The notes under the pieces: generated by a model
Database searches by the model: none
What the model saw: only the letters and a program-made list of their open reading frames with translations
What the model was told of the DNA's origin: nothing
Program-made: the position numbers and the translations under genes
Part shown: positions 1 to 7,563 of the stretch, piece by piece
Numbering within the stretch: the stretch's first letter is position 1
Layout of the letters: each line of letters begins with the position of its first letter
DNA from: Bacillota bacterium
GTDB lineage: Bacteria > Bacillota > Clostridia > Lachnospirales > Lachnospiraceae
Assembly (NCBI GenBank): GCA_023399455.1
Contig: JAEWPN010000051.1
Span: 1-9,831 of the forward strand
Direction: 5' to 3'
Length of the DNA: 9,831 nucleotides

Positions 1-57
1 AGTGTTTGGAAATGAAATTCAATTATTAAGTCAAGAACAAGAGGAGAGTTTAATGTT

Positions 58-288
58 ATGGCACCAAAAGTAAAATTACAGGGTATTGTTTTGGACTGTA
101 CAGAACCATCAAGACTCGCAAAATTCTATGCTGATTTGCTTAATTGGAAAGCGCAGGATGGACAATATGATTTCAGTACTGTCTCTGCTCCAGAAGAAAG
201 CATCATATTATCTCCAGTATGTTGCTATGTTAAGGCAGCTAGCGGTTTCCAGCGTCATAGGCGGTCGCAGCCAAACCGAACATGGTAG
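58..288 (+). pseudogene. Truncated VOC-family (glyoxalase/bleomycin-resistance fold) gene
   Basis: The reading frame opens at ATG 58 behind a GAGGAG ribosome binding site at 41-46. The first ~50 residues (KLQGIVLDC, then RLAKFYADLLNW, then a TVSAP turn) look like the first beta-alpha-beta unit of vicinal-oxygen-chelate proteins, where LAKFYADLLGW-type helices are characteristic. Family members usually run about 115-140 residues with a second repeat carrying the later metal ligands. Here the resemblance stops near residue 53 (base ~216), and the remaining ~23 residues are basic, non-family sequence ending at a stop at 286-288. I read this as a 5' fragment left by a deletion or rearrangement. 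The next ~120 bases (289-406) contain nothing I can assign. The fragment is unlikely to be functional. Confidence 0.6.
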
Positions 289-406
289 ACCTGATAACCG
301 CCGCAATGATATATATGCGCTATTTTTTCCGTTCTATGGGGCTATTGTGGAATGGATTATATTGGTTGAGGATTTGGAGAGAAGAGATTGGATATGGGGT
401 ATAAAT

Positions 407-2842
407 ATGGAACAAAAGGAAAAGGAAGAAATACATATATCCGTCCGCAATCTGGTAGAATTCGTACTGCGTTCCGGGAATATCGATAATAGAAGGACCA
501 CGGCACCGGATCAGGCGATGCAGGAAGGCAGCCGGGTGCATAGGATGATACAAAGGCGAATGGGGTCCGATTATCATGCGGAGGTAGTTCTCAGGCATCC
601 GTATGAGACGGAGGAATATACTGTTGTCGTAGAAGGCAGAGCAGACGGAATCATAGACGGTACGGAAGCGACTCCGGTAACGGTGGATGAAATCAAGGGG
701 ACTTATCTGGAGCTTAAGAAAATCAAAGAGGCTTTCGCCGTCCATCTGGCGCAGGCGAAGTGCTATGCGTATATTTATGCCGATAAAAATAAACTGAAGG
801 AAATTTGCGTCCGTATGACCTACTGTAATCTGGATACGGAGGAAATCAAGTATTTTCATTCCAGCTATACCTTTATGGAATTAAAAGAGTGGTTCGAGGA
901 TATCTTGACGCAATATAAAAGGTGGACTGACTTCGAGTTCCAGTGGAAGCGAAGCATGACGCAGTCCATTAAAGATCTTTCTTTCCCGTTTCCGTACAGA
1001 GAGGGGCAGAAGGATCTGGTGACCTATGTATATCAGAGTATTTACCACGGTAAAAAACTTTTTATAGAAGCGCCTACGGGAGTCGGCAAGACGATTTCCA
1101 CAGTTTTTCCTGCAATTAAGGCCTTGGGTGAGGGATTAGGCGAAAGGATCTTTTATTTGACGGCGAAGACCATTACCAGAACCGTTGCCGACGATACCTT
1201 TCAGCTGTTGAGGGGAAAAGGGCTGCAAATGAAGTCTGTGATACTGACGGCCAAGGAAAAAATCTGCTTTATGGAGGAAACGGAATGTAATCCTGAGTAC
1301 TGTCCGTATGCGAAAGGGCATTATGACCGTATTAACGAGGCAATATATGATTTGTTGACCCACTCGGACAATTTCTCCAGAGAGGCGATCGAAGAGTATG
1401 CAAAGGCCCATCAGGTATGCCCTTTCGAGTTGTGTCTGGATATGAGCTTGTTTTCCGATGCCGTTATCTGCGATTATAATTATGTGTTTGATCCGCATGT
1501 GTATTTGAAACGCTTTTTCGCGGATGGAGTAAAGGGCGATTATATTTTTCTTATCGACGAAGCCCACAATCTGGTTGACCGCGGCAGGGAAATGTACAGT
1601 GCAGTGCTTTGCAAGGAAGATTTCCTGAAATTAAAGAAGAGCGTAAAAGAGATTGACGGCAAAATGGAGCATTATCTGGAGAAATGCAACAAAGAGCTGT
1701 TAGCTTTGAAGCGGGAGTGTACAAACTATCGGATTGAAGAGTATATCTCACCTTTTGTTATGGCGTTGCAGAGGCTTAGCTCTGTGATGGAGACTTATTT
1801 GGAGGAGTATGAAGGCCGGCATGCGGTACATGAAAATGAGATAAGGGCAGAAATTTTGGACTTTTACTTCGCGGTATCTCACTTTCTTGATATTTATGAG
1901 AGGGTGGATGAGAATTACGTCGTTTACTCGGAAATGCGGGAGGATGGAAGCTTTAATTTAAAGCTTTTTTGTGTGAATCCGGCGGTGAACCTACGGGAAT
2001 GTATGGCGAAGGGAAGAAGTACTATTTTGTTCTCCGCAACCCTGCTTCCGATTCAGTATTATAAAGGTCTCTTGGGCGGCGAAGGAGGAGATTACGAGGT
2101 ATATGCCAAGTCAGTGTTCGACCCTGAAAGAAAGGCGCTTTTTATCGGAAGTGATGTGACAAGCAGATATACGAGACGGACAGATATGGAATATTACAAT
2201 ATTGCCTCCTACATCCATGAGATCGTGAAGAACCGGCATGGAAATTATATGATATTCTTTCCTTCTCATGCTTTTTTGCAGAAGGTATATGAGATATTTG
2301 AGGACTATTTTGCGGATAAAGGAAGCGTGGAATGTATTCTTCAGGAGGACCGTATGGATGAACGGTCGAGAGAGGAATTCCTAAACCGTTTTGCGTGGAA
2401 CGACGACTGCGATTTGTCCCAGATGATTCGTATGGATGTGGAGATAGAGGATGAAAAGAGCCTGCTGGGTTTTTGTGTGCTTGGAGGGATATTCAGCGAG
2501 GGTATCGACTTGAAGAGAGACAGCTTGATCGGAGCTATTATCGTTGGTACGGGGCTGCCTTTAGTTTGCAACGAAAGGGAAATCCTGAAAAACTATTTCG
2601 ATGAAAAGGGCGGCAGCGGCTTCGACTACGCTTACCGTTATCCGGGCATGAATAAGGTATTGCAGGCGGCTGGACGGGTAATAAGGACCGCGGAGGATGT
2701 AGGGCTGGTAGCACTTTTGGACGATCGATTCCTGAATCATTCCTATCAAAAAATGTTCCCGCGGGAATGGGAACATTTCGAAGTAGTTACGGCTGATTTG
2801 GTGGCAAAGAGGGTGGAACGCTTCTGGGACGGCTGGCTGTGA
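407..2842 (+). CDS. PD-(D/E)XK nuclease-XPD/DinG-type iron-sulfur DNA helicase fusion
   Basis: This is an 811-residue predicted ATP-dependent DNA helicase with an N-terminal nuclease, probably acting in DNA repair in the cytoplasm. Residues ~10-180 carry a RecB/Cas4-like PD-(D/E)XK pattern: H45, D80 in GRADG, E95-x-K97 in VDEIKG, and Q116xxxY120. The superfamily-2 helicase follows: Walker A APTGVGKT (222-229), DEAH (384-387), motif III SATLLP (543-548), motif V FSEGIDL (696-702) and motif [10 protein letters not shown] (753-760). Four cysteines between Walker A and DEAH (C287, C294, C299, C338) are placed like the 4Fe-4S ligands of XPD/DinG. The frame is open upstream to base 86, but ATG 407 is preferred: family homology starts just after it ([14 protein letters not shown]), a GGGG lies 7 nt upstream, and the upstream frame encodes VOC remnant out of frame. 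The 3' end overlaps convergent nfo. Confidence 0.9.
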   Translation: MEQKEKEEIHISVRNLVEFVLRSGNIDNRRTTAPDQAMQEGSRVHRMIQRRMGSDYHAEVVLRHPYETEEYTVVVEGRADGIIDGTEATPVTVDEIKGTYLELKKIKEAFAVHLAQAKCYAYIYADKNKLKEICVRMTYCNLDTEEIKYFHSSYTFMELKEWFEDILTQYKRWTDFEFQWKRSMTQSIKDLSFPFPYREGQKDLVTYVYQSIYHGKKLFIEAPTGVGKTISTVFPAIKALGEGLGERIFYLTAKTITRTVADDTFQLLRGKGLQMKSVILTAKEKICFMEETECNPEYCPYAKGHYDRINEAIYDLLTHSDNFSREAIEEYAKAHQVCPFELCLDMSLFSDAVICDYNYVFDPHVYLKRFFADGVKGDYIFLIDEAHNLVDRGREMYSAVLCKEDFLKLKKSVKEIDGKMEHYLEKCNKELLALKRECTNYRIEEYISPFVMALQRLSSVMETYLEEYEGRHAVHENEIRAEILDFYFAVSHFLDIYERVDENYVVYSEMREDGSFNLKLFCVNPAVNLRECMAKGRSTILFSATLLPIQYYKGLLGGEGGDYEVYAKSVFDPERKALFIGSDVTSRYTRRTDMEYYNIASYIHEIVKNRHGNYMIFFPSHAFLQKVYEIFEDYFADKGSVECILQEDRMDERSREEFLNRFAWNDDCDLSQMIRMDVEIEDEKSLLGFCVLGGIFSEGIDLKRDSLIGAIIVGTGLPLVCNEREILKNYFDEKGGSGFDYAYRYPGMNKVLQAAGRVIRTAEDVGLVALLDDRFLNHSYQKMFPREWEHFEVVTADLVAKRVERFWDGWL

Positions 2843-3704
2843 ATATTCCGCTGCGCAGCATTTGAATCTCCTCTTTATAGGGGGGCACCAGCCTGGACGG
2901 GTCTTCCGCTGAGGGAATATAAGGTGTCTCCAATATTTTGGGTATATCCGTGAAAGCAGGATTATGGACGATGGAGTACAGTGCATCAAAGCCGATATGC
3001 CCATGTCCGATATTACTATGTCTGTCCTTGCCGGCGCCGCATGGATTCTTGCTGTCGTTGATATGCAGGACGGCTACCTTATCCTTCCCCATCAATCGAT
3101 CCAAGCGCTCTACGCATTCGTCAAAGCCATGGATAATATCATAGCCTGCATCGTGCATATGGCAGGTGTCCAGGCAGATCCCCAGCTTTTCATTGTGGAT
3201 AACTTTATCGAAGATGGCGGCCAGCTCTTCAAAGCTTCTGCCGATTTCGGAACCTTTTCCCGCCATGGTCTCCAAAGCGATGATGCAGGGAGTGTCTTTG
3301 TCCAATATCTCATTGAGGCCCTCCGCTATTTTGCGGATGCCCGCATCTTGACCCGCTCCTACATGGGCGCCGGGGTGAAGTACGAGAACCTTGCTCTTTA
3401 GTGCAGCAGTACGCTGTATATCCATGGAAAGAAAATCTACAGCCAGCTTGAAGGTTTCGGCATTTATACTGTTACCAAGATTTATTATATAAGGAGCATG
3501 GATTATGGCATCAGAGATACCGTGCTCCTTCATATAGGACAGACCTGCGTCTATGTTCAATTCTTCTATTGTCTTGCGTTTTGTATTCTGGGGAGCACCC
3601 GTAAATATCATAAAGGCGTTTGCTTCATAAGAAGCAGCTTCTTTGGCGGAACCGAGAAACATTTCCTTACCCTTCATTCCCACATGTGAACCTATTTTTA
3701 ACAT
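2787..3704 (-). CDS. nfo: Endonuclease IV (AP endonuclease, Nfo)
   Basis: A 305-residue endonuclease IV, which cuts DNA 5' of abasic sites and trims blocked 3' ends in base excision repair using a trinuclear zinc centre. All nine metal ligands known from E. coli Nfo are visible: H69, H110, E145 (ALETMAG), D179 and H182 (LDTCHMHD), H214 (LHINDSKN), D227 and H229 (KDRH), and E259 (LETPY). The AP2EC TIM barrel is complete. The start at 3704 gives MLKIGSHV, the usual N-terminus of the family. ATG 3716 is in frame, but a GGAG lies only 1 nt before it; the same AAAGGAG plus an AAGGA serve 3704. The last ~20 residues, rich in proline and serine, go past the normal family end and are encoded antisense to the helicase C-terminus. 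This suggests loss of an earlier stop codon. Confidence 0.95.
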   Translation of the reverse strand: MLKIGSHVGMKGKEMFLGSAKEAASYEANAFMIFTGAPQNTKRKTIEELNIDAGLSYMKEHGISDAIIHAPYIINLGNSINAETFKLAVDFLSMDIQRTAALKSKVLVLHPGAHVGAGQDAGIRKIAEGLNEILDKDTPCIIALETMAGKGSEIGRSFEELAAIFDKVIHNEKLGICLDTCHMHDAGYDIIHGFDECVERLDRLMGKDKVAVLHINDSKNPCGAGKDRHSNIGHGHIGFDALYSIVHNPAFTDIPKILETPYIPSAEDPSRLVPPYKEEIQMLRSGIFTASRPRSVPPSLPPNQP

Positions 3705-3738
3705 ATTCCTTATCATACTCCTTTCAATACATCTCCTA

Positions 3739-3769
3739 TGTCAGGCGATACCGAAAAAAGCCTCTGACA
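3739..3769 (-). other. Stem-loop in the nfo leader
   Basis: In the nfo transcript, TGTCAGAGGC (3769-3760) can pair with GCCTGACA (3746-3739), leaving one bulged A and a ~13-nt loop. It lies about 35 nt upstream of the nfo start, between the proposed promoter and the ribosome binding site. No U-tract follows, so it is not an obvious terminator. It could affect mRNA stability or translation; no known riboswitch is recognised. Confidence 0.4.
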
Positions 3770-3843
3770 CCTTCAAAAATTGTACATAAAATTATAATAG
3801 CCTGCCAATTTCGCGAACGACAGCTCTTTATATACTTTTTAGT

Positions 3844-3872
3844 AGTATAGCATCGAAGTCGAAAAAGGTAAA
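3844..3872 (-). promoter_or_regulatory. Candidate promoter for nfo
   Basis: Reading leftward, TTTACC (3872-3867) and TATACT (3849-3844) are 17 nt apart, and TGC directly precedes the -10 to give an extended -10 element. Transcription would start near 3837, leaving a leader of about 130 nt that includes the stem-loop at 3739-3769. A second TATAAT (3796-3791) has no convincing -35 and is a weaker alternative. Confidence 0.45.
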
Positions 3873-4260
3873 GTTAACATAACTTTTGGTTTGACCGAGA
3901 TTTATGTAGATGTCGAAAAATGAAAAATGAAATTATTTTTTGACAAATGACGTCAGAATTTAGAGAAAATGGAAGATGAGTCACGAAAAATGACACAAAC
4001 GTCATATGTGGATAACTCGGTGGAAATTGGGGATTTCTTTTCAAAAAGTCTTAAAAAGCATTAGAAATCGTACATGTTCTCCACATTTACAATTCTGCAA
4101 GTGAAACTTGAAAAATGAGAAAAAATACTGGTTCAGTCAAAAAAATTATGTGAAGTATGAGAAAATATTGACCGAATTGGATAGGCCGTAATTGTGGTTA
4201 AAGTACAGAACAGACCCCTAAAATATTATGTAAATTAATATGACGGATTATTGAAAGGGG
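3873..4260. repeat. AT-rich non-coding stretch with repeated GAAAAATGA and TGAC/GTCA motifs
   Basis: This ~390-base stretch has no credible gene. GAAAAATGA occurs four times (3915, 3922, 3985 and 4110), and related GAGAAAA runs occur nearby. A cluster of TGAC/GTCA half-sites lies between them: palindrome TGACGTCA (3948-3955), TGAGTCA (3977-3983) and ATGAC-6-GTCAT (3990-4005). TTGACCGA appears twice, at 3891-3898 and 4168-4175. No tRNA, terminator or known riboswitch fold is evident. It could be regulatory sequence for the amylase gene, a remnant of lost DNA, or an untested small-RNA region. Confidence 0.4.
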
Positions 4261-4261
4261 T
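4214..4261. promoter_or_regulatory. Inverted repeat ACCCCT/AGGGGT upstream of the amylase promoter
   Basis: ACCCCT (4214-4219) and AGGGGT (4256-4261) are 6-bp inverted arms 36 nt apart. An inner AT-rich dyad, ATATTA (4223-4228) / TAATAT (4236-4241), lies between them. The right arm ends where the -35 of the amylase promoter should be, and that promoter lacks a consensus -35, so an activator-type site is plausible. This is weak evidence from symmetry and position alone. Confidence 0.3.
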
Positions 4262-4280
4262 ATATATGCAGGACTTCTCA

Positions 4281-4289
4281 TGTTATAAT
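4281..4289 (+). promoter_or_regulatory. Extended -10 promoter of the amylase gene
   Basis: TGTTATAAT matches a consensus -10 (TATAAT, 4284-4289) with the TGn extension. The -35 position (4261-4266, TATATA) is poor, so recognition would rest on the extended -10 or an activator. The expected start is near 4296, giving a ~40-nt leader that contains the GGAGGA ribosome binding site at 4324-4329. Confidence 0.6.
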
Positions 4290-4335
4290 GAAACAGTGAT
4301 TGACAGGTCATTCGATAAGGATTGGAGGATATAGG

Positions 4336-5643
4336 ATGTGGGCATATGAAAGCGTGTTTTATCAGATTTATCCACTGGGTTTTTGCGGCGCACCATTTGA
4401 AAACGACGGAGCACTCCGGTCTGGGATACTGAAGACGATCGATTGGATTCCCCATATAAAGCATCTGGGAGCAAATGCAATATATTTTTCGCCGGTATTC
4501 GAATCCGATACTCATGGATATAATACGAGAGACTATAAACAGCTCGATCGAAGGATTGGAACTAATGAGGACTTTAAAAGGGTATGCAGCAGCCTGCATG
4601 AAAACGAAATCCGCGTGGTGCTGGATGGGGTATTCAATCATGTGGGAAGAGGGTTCTATCAATTTCAGGATGTCATAAGGAATAGGGATAGGTCCCCGTA
4701 TCTGAATTGGTTTCATATTGATTTGGGAGGAAACTCCAATTATAACGACGGACTTTGGTATGAGGGCTGGGAAGGCAATTATGATCTAGTGAAGCTGAAT
4801 CTGGGGAATGAGGAGGTCATAAAGCACCTTTTGGATTGCGTAGGATTCTGGATCGATGAGTTCGACATCGACGGACTGAGGCTGGATGTGGCTTACTGTC
4901 TGGATCATAATTTCGTACGCAGGCTCAGATGCTTTACGGATAGCAAAAAGGAGGATTTTTTCCTTGTAGGCGAGATGCTGCACGGGGATTATAATCAGAT
5001 GGTAAATGAGAACATGCTGCATTCGGCGACCAACTATGAATGTTATAAAGGGCTTTATTCCAGCTTCAACAGCATGAATATGTTCGAGATCAATCATTCG
5101 CTGCTGCGTCAGTTCGGACCGGAGGACTGGACGCTCTATAAGGGGAAGCATCTGCTCTCCTTTGTGGATAACCACGATGTCACACGGATTGCCAGTATTC
5201 TTTCCAATGAAAAGCACCTTCCATTGATTTATGCGCTATGTTTTGGAATGCCCGGGATCCCGTGCGTATATTATGGTAGTGAATGGGGAGTAAAGGCGAG
5301 GAAGAGCGAAGGCGATCCGGCTCTGCGCGCCTGCTTTGAGGCGCCTGCCACCGGTGAGTTGACAGAGTATATCGGGAAGCTTGCAGAAGCGAAGAAGAAT
5401 TCCGAAGCATTAAATTATGGAGATTTTCGTTCTCTTTTACTTACGAATAAGCAATGTGTATTTGAGCGGAAATCACAAAATGAAAGGGTGCTTGTGGCTA
5501 TTAACGCCGATGAAGAAAGCTTTCGGGCACATTTTGATGCGGGATGCCAAAGGGCCTTCGATTTAATTAGCGGCCGGGAGTATGAACTTAATGACGGAAG
5601 TGAACTTCCGCCATATAGTGCTTATTTCTGGAGAACAATATAA
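4336..5643 (+). CDS. Alpha-amylase-family glycoside hydrolase (GH13), cytoplasmic
   Basis: A 435-residue GH13 enzyme, probably acting on alpha-glucosidic bonds of imported maltodextrins or related oligosaccharides. The four conserved GH13 regions are present: region I DGVFNH (97-102), region II GLRLDVAY with nucleophile D184, region III VGEML with acid/base E213, and region IV FVDNHD with H280-D281. The TIM barrel starts at residue 1 (ESVFYQIYPL), with no signal peptide and no N-terminal carbohydrate-binding domain, so it should be intracellular. A small beta-domain typical of GH13 domain C occupies roughly residues 365-435. ATG 4336 is chosen because GGAGGA sits 6 nt upstream; an in-frame TTG at 4300 lacks a site. 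It is monocistronic, with no sugar transporter nearby. The exact specificity (neopullulanase, maltogenic amylase or glucosidase) cannot be decided here. Confidence 0.88.
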   Translation: MWAYESVFYQIYPLGFCGAPFENDGALRSGILKTIDWIPHIKHLGANAIYFSPVFESDTHGYNTRDYKQLDRRIGTNEDFKRVCSSLHENEIRVVLDGVFNHVGRGFYQFQDVIRNRDRSPYLNWFHIDLGGNSNYNDGLWYEGWEGNYDLVKLNLGNEEVIKHLLDCVGFWIDEFDIDGLRLDVAYCLDHNFVRRLRCFTDSKKEDFFLVGEMLHGDYNQMVNENMLHSATNYECYKGLYSSFNSMNMFEINHSLLRQFGPEDWTLYKGKHLLSFVDNHDVTRIASILSNEKHLPLIYALCFGMPGIPCVYYGSEWGVKARKSEGDPALRACFEAPATGELTEYIGKLAEAKKNSEALNYGDFRSLLLTNKQCVFERKSQNERVLVAINADEESFRAHFDAGCQRAFDLISGREYELNDGSELPPYSAYFWRTI

Positions 5644-5730
5644 CATATTTAGGTATCTAAAGAATGAAAGAGGAATTTTTTGTGAAATCAATCAAGTTTA
5701 TGTAATTATTTTAACATATGAATTGTTGTA

Positions 5731-6492
5731 CTACAAAAGTTCTTCAATTTTCAATTTTATGAATTGGTTGATTGTAAAATTCCTGTCCAAAAATTGCAAA
5801 ATAGATAATGCTGATTGAGGTGTTTTGTCATAACCCTGAATGAACGATGATAATAAATCTGCGGTAATGATATTTCTGAACTCTATCCTTCTGGACAGAT
5901 CATATTTATCTGCTTCAATAGCGGATTGCGGAGTTCGTGTCAGAAGCAATCTGAGAAGCTGATCAACCGCATAATTTTGGATAAACTTATATGCCGAAAA
6001 CTTTTCTCCTCTTCGGAACCGGCATAAACCAACATACAAGTTTGTGAGAATTTCGCCGAGCATCCATTCTGTATCTAATATTTGATTCATCTGAAAAGTC
6101 GGCTCCATCTGTAATTCAAGTCCCTCGAAATCCTTGTCTTTCCATACGATCGAGCCATCAAGTGCTCCTAATTTTTCCAGCTCTTTTTTTTCAAAGACTG
6201 CGAATTCACAGAACACGCCGTCTTCATATAGAAATTTGTACCCGTCATCCGTATTCCGAAAATAGAAAGCTGCGGGGAATATGGATTTCAGCCAATCCAG
6301 ATTCTCTATGTATTGCATTTTATATCCGGGTTTAACAATTACAAAAAAGTCCAGGTCTGAATATTCATCCATCAATTCCTGATTTTTTCCGCAGGAACCA
6401 AGTGCCAATAAGGCCAGCGCATGACCACTATTTTTTAAAGAAGCCCCTATCTCTAAAAGTCTGGTTTTTAACAACTGTGTTTTTGTCATCAT
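5731..6492 (-). CDS. Nucleotidyltransferase-domain protein (Pol-beta fold, antibiotic-NTase-like)
   Basis: A 253-residue protein with the N-terminal signature of Pol-beta-type nucleotidyltransferases: G32-S33 in ALGSCGKN, then D46 and D48 in SDLDFFVIV, and a likely third carboxylate E96 in CEFAVF. These would bind two metal ions and transfer a nucleotide to a small molecule or macromolecule. The rest (from ~residue 115) looks helical, as in aminoglycoside/lincosamide nucleotidyltransferases. The start is ATG 6492: AGGAG overlaps the stop codon of the upstream kinase, leaving a 7-nt gap. This implies translational coupling. ATG 6489 directly follows, and ATG 6519 would overlap the kinase and lacks a site. 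The substrate is unknown; the kinase partner suggests a joint modification pathway. No terminator is evident downstream. Confidence 0.8.
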   Translation of the reverse strand: MMTKTQLLKTRLLEIGASLKNSGHALALLALGSCGKNQELMDEYSDLDFFVIVKPGYKMQYIENLDWLKSIFPAAFYFRNTDDGYKFLYEDGVFCEFAVFEKKELEKLGALDGSIVWKDKDFEGLELQMEPTFQMNQILDTEWMLGEILTNLYVGLCRFRRGEKFSAYKFIQNYAVDQLLRLLLTRTPQSAIEADKYDLSRRIEFRNIITADLLSSFIQGYDKTPQSALSILQFLDRNFTINQFIKLKIEELL

Positions 6493-6499
6493 AATACTC

Positions 6500-7390
6500 C
6501 TATCTATAGTACTTTTCATGTTCGTTTTTAAGAATTTCCGGACTTAGCGAAGGATTGACGATGCTTTTTGAATTGATACACAGACCTGCCGCAATCGTTC
6601 CGTATTCCAGACAGGTTTGAACCGGATAGCCTTTACTGTGTGCATAGAGATAAGCAGAGAAAAAATTATCTCCGGCGCCATTGGTATCCACGCGCTTATA
6701 TTGTCCAAGAATGGGAAGCCGGAATTTTTTACCTTCTGCGGTTATGGCGGATACACCTTTACTGCCATGCGTACAAACTACAAGCTTCTTTTTTTGCCGA
6801 ATCATCTGTTCCATAAATTCTTCATATTCCACAAGTTCATCCGAACTCATAAAGATATAATCAGCCGCTTCAATAAAGTCTTTGTGGTATTCGGTTTGGC
6901 CGTCATAATCATGAATATCACACCATATTTCTTTTTTGTATCGTTTCGCTTCCGGGATAAGCTTTCTGACATAATTTATAATATTCAATACAAGATAATC
7001 ACAATTTTGTATGTAGGGGATTATGCGTGGAATATAAACTTGCGGTTCAAATGAGGATGTTTTTGTGAAAATAGACAGGCGTCTGCCCTCTCTGTCCATG
7101 AGGTTCACATGTTCTTCCGTCCCCCTTGGATCCAAATCATTTATAAATTCAACTCCATGTTCACATAAAATCTTTCGTATAGCATTTCCGGAATCATCAG
7201 CTCCTATCATAGCATGAAACGTTGTATTCATTCCAAGCTTTTGTAAGCATATAGATTTTCCGCCTCCCGTTGAACCGATTGTTGTATAGGAATCTTGACT
7301 AAAGATCGTGGCAGATTTTTGTGGTGGAAATTGCTCCAGATGAATAATAGAATCCATGCTGACACCGCCAATGACAAAAGCTTTTTTCAT
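6500..7390 (-). CDS. PfkB/ribokinase-family carbohydrate kinase
   Basis: A 296-residue kinase of the ribokinase/PfkB superfamily, which phosphorylates sugars, nucleosides or related alcohols using ATP. It opens with FVIGGVSMD (6-13) and carries the C-terminal PfkB signature DTNGAGDNFFSAY, with the anion hole and catalytic base at GAGD (238-241). The usual N-terminal substrate motif GGxGxNxA is replaced by GSTGGGKS (39-46); a GxGK-type variant is something I recall in some PfkB subfamilies. The start ATG 7390 has a strong AAGGAGG 9 nt upstream. It is first in a two-gene leftward operon with the nucleotidyltransferase and is divergent from the ArsR-type regulator. The substrate cannot be named; no sugar transporter is present. 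Confidence 0.88.
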   Translation of the reverse strand: MKKAFVIGGVSMDSIIHLEQFPPQKSATIFSQDSYTTIGSTGGGKSICLQKLGMNTTFHAMIGADDSGNAIRKILCEHGVEFINDLDPRGTEEHVNLMDREGRRLSIFTKTSSFEPQVYIPRIIPYIQNCDYLVLNIINYVRKLIPEAKRYKKEIWCDIHDYDGQTEYHKDFIEAADYIFMSSDELVEYEEFMEQMIRQKKKLVVCTHGSKGVSAITAEGKKFRLPILGQYKRVDTNGAGDNFFSAYLYAHSKGYPVQTCLEYGTIAAGLCINSKSIVNPSLSPEILKNEHEKYYR

Positions 7391-7506
7391 ATGATTTTTC
7401 CTCCTTAAAAATGAAGTATGGTTGTTTGAGATACTATTTGATTGGTTATGGACTATTGTTTATGTGAAATATCTTTGTGTAATCATTCAGTACTTTTAAC
7501 ACAACG

Positions 7507-7524
7507 ATTCGATGAACATCGAAT
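7507..7524. promoter_or_regulatory. Perfect palindromic operator candidate
   Basis: ATTCGATG-AA-CATCGAAT has perfect 8-bp arms with a 2-nt centre, the size expected for a dimeric winged-helix repressor of the ArsR type. It lies at about +4 to +21 of the leftward (kinase) promoter and directly abuts the -35 of the rightward (regulator) promoter. A bound dimer could therefore block the kinase operon and influence the regulator gene. That the neighbouring regulator binds here is inferred. Confidence 0.5.
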
Positions 7525-7552
7525 TTACAAACGCATTGTAGCATGTTATAAT
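7524..7552 (+). promoter_or_regulatory. Rightward promoter of the ArsR-type regulator
   Basis: TTTACA (7524-7529), a 17-nt spacer and TATAAT (7547-7552) with a TGT extension (7544-7546) form a near-consensus sigma-A promoter. Transcription would begin near 7559, giving a ~60-nt leader. It coincides almost exactly with the leftward promoter on the other strand. Confidence 0.75.
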
Positions 7553-7563
7553 GTGTTTGTAAA
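7535..7563 (-). promoter_or_regulatory. Leftward promoter of the kinase-nucleotidyltransferase operon
   Basis: On the minus strand, TTTACA (7563-7558), a 17-nt spacer and TACAAT (7540-7535) preceded by TGC mirror the rightward promoter. The 14-bp inverted repeat at 7524-7537 / 7550-7563 (one mismatch) supplies both -35 elements. Transcription would begin near 7528, leaving a ~138-nt leader before the kinase. Confidence 0.65.

Noticed and set aside
282..404. A 40-codon ORF from ATG 282 (MVDLITAAMIYMRYFF...) ending 2 nt before the helicase start
   Set aside because: It has no ribosome binding site and no recognisable family. It could be the tail of a lost gene, but the evidence is too thin.
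86..406. Upstream extension of the helicase reading frame to base 86
   Set aside because: The extra ~107 residues are the out-of-frame reading of the VOC remnant and do not look like any domain. Family similarity begins right after ATG 407.
1136..1567. Long open frame antisense to the helicase
   Set aside because: It is a shadow of a strongly conserved helicase coding region, with no ribosome binding site and no domain signature.
2850..2859. GCTGCGCAGC palindrome shared in part with 8689-8700
   Set aside because: The first copy is coding sequence at the nfo 3' end and the flanks differ, so a shared mobile element is not supported.
2964..3401. Open frame antisense to nfo (145 codons)
   Set aside because: It lies wholly within the nfo gene, which has all nine metal ligands. 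The antisense frame has no family features.
3948..3955. TGACGTCA, identical to the eukaryotic CRE site
   Set aside because: The genomic context is bacterial and an 8-bp palindrome arises easily by chance. It is kept only as part of the motif cluster.
5644..5730. Search for a terminator between the convergent amylase and nucleotidyltransferase genes
   Set aside because: Only AT-rich sequence with short imperfect repeats (TAACATAT twice) was found. No GC stem with a T-run exists on either strand.
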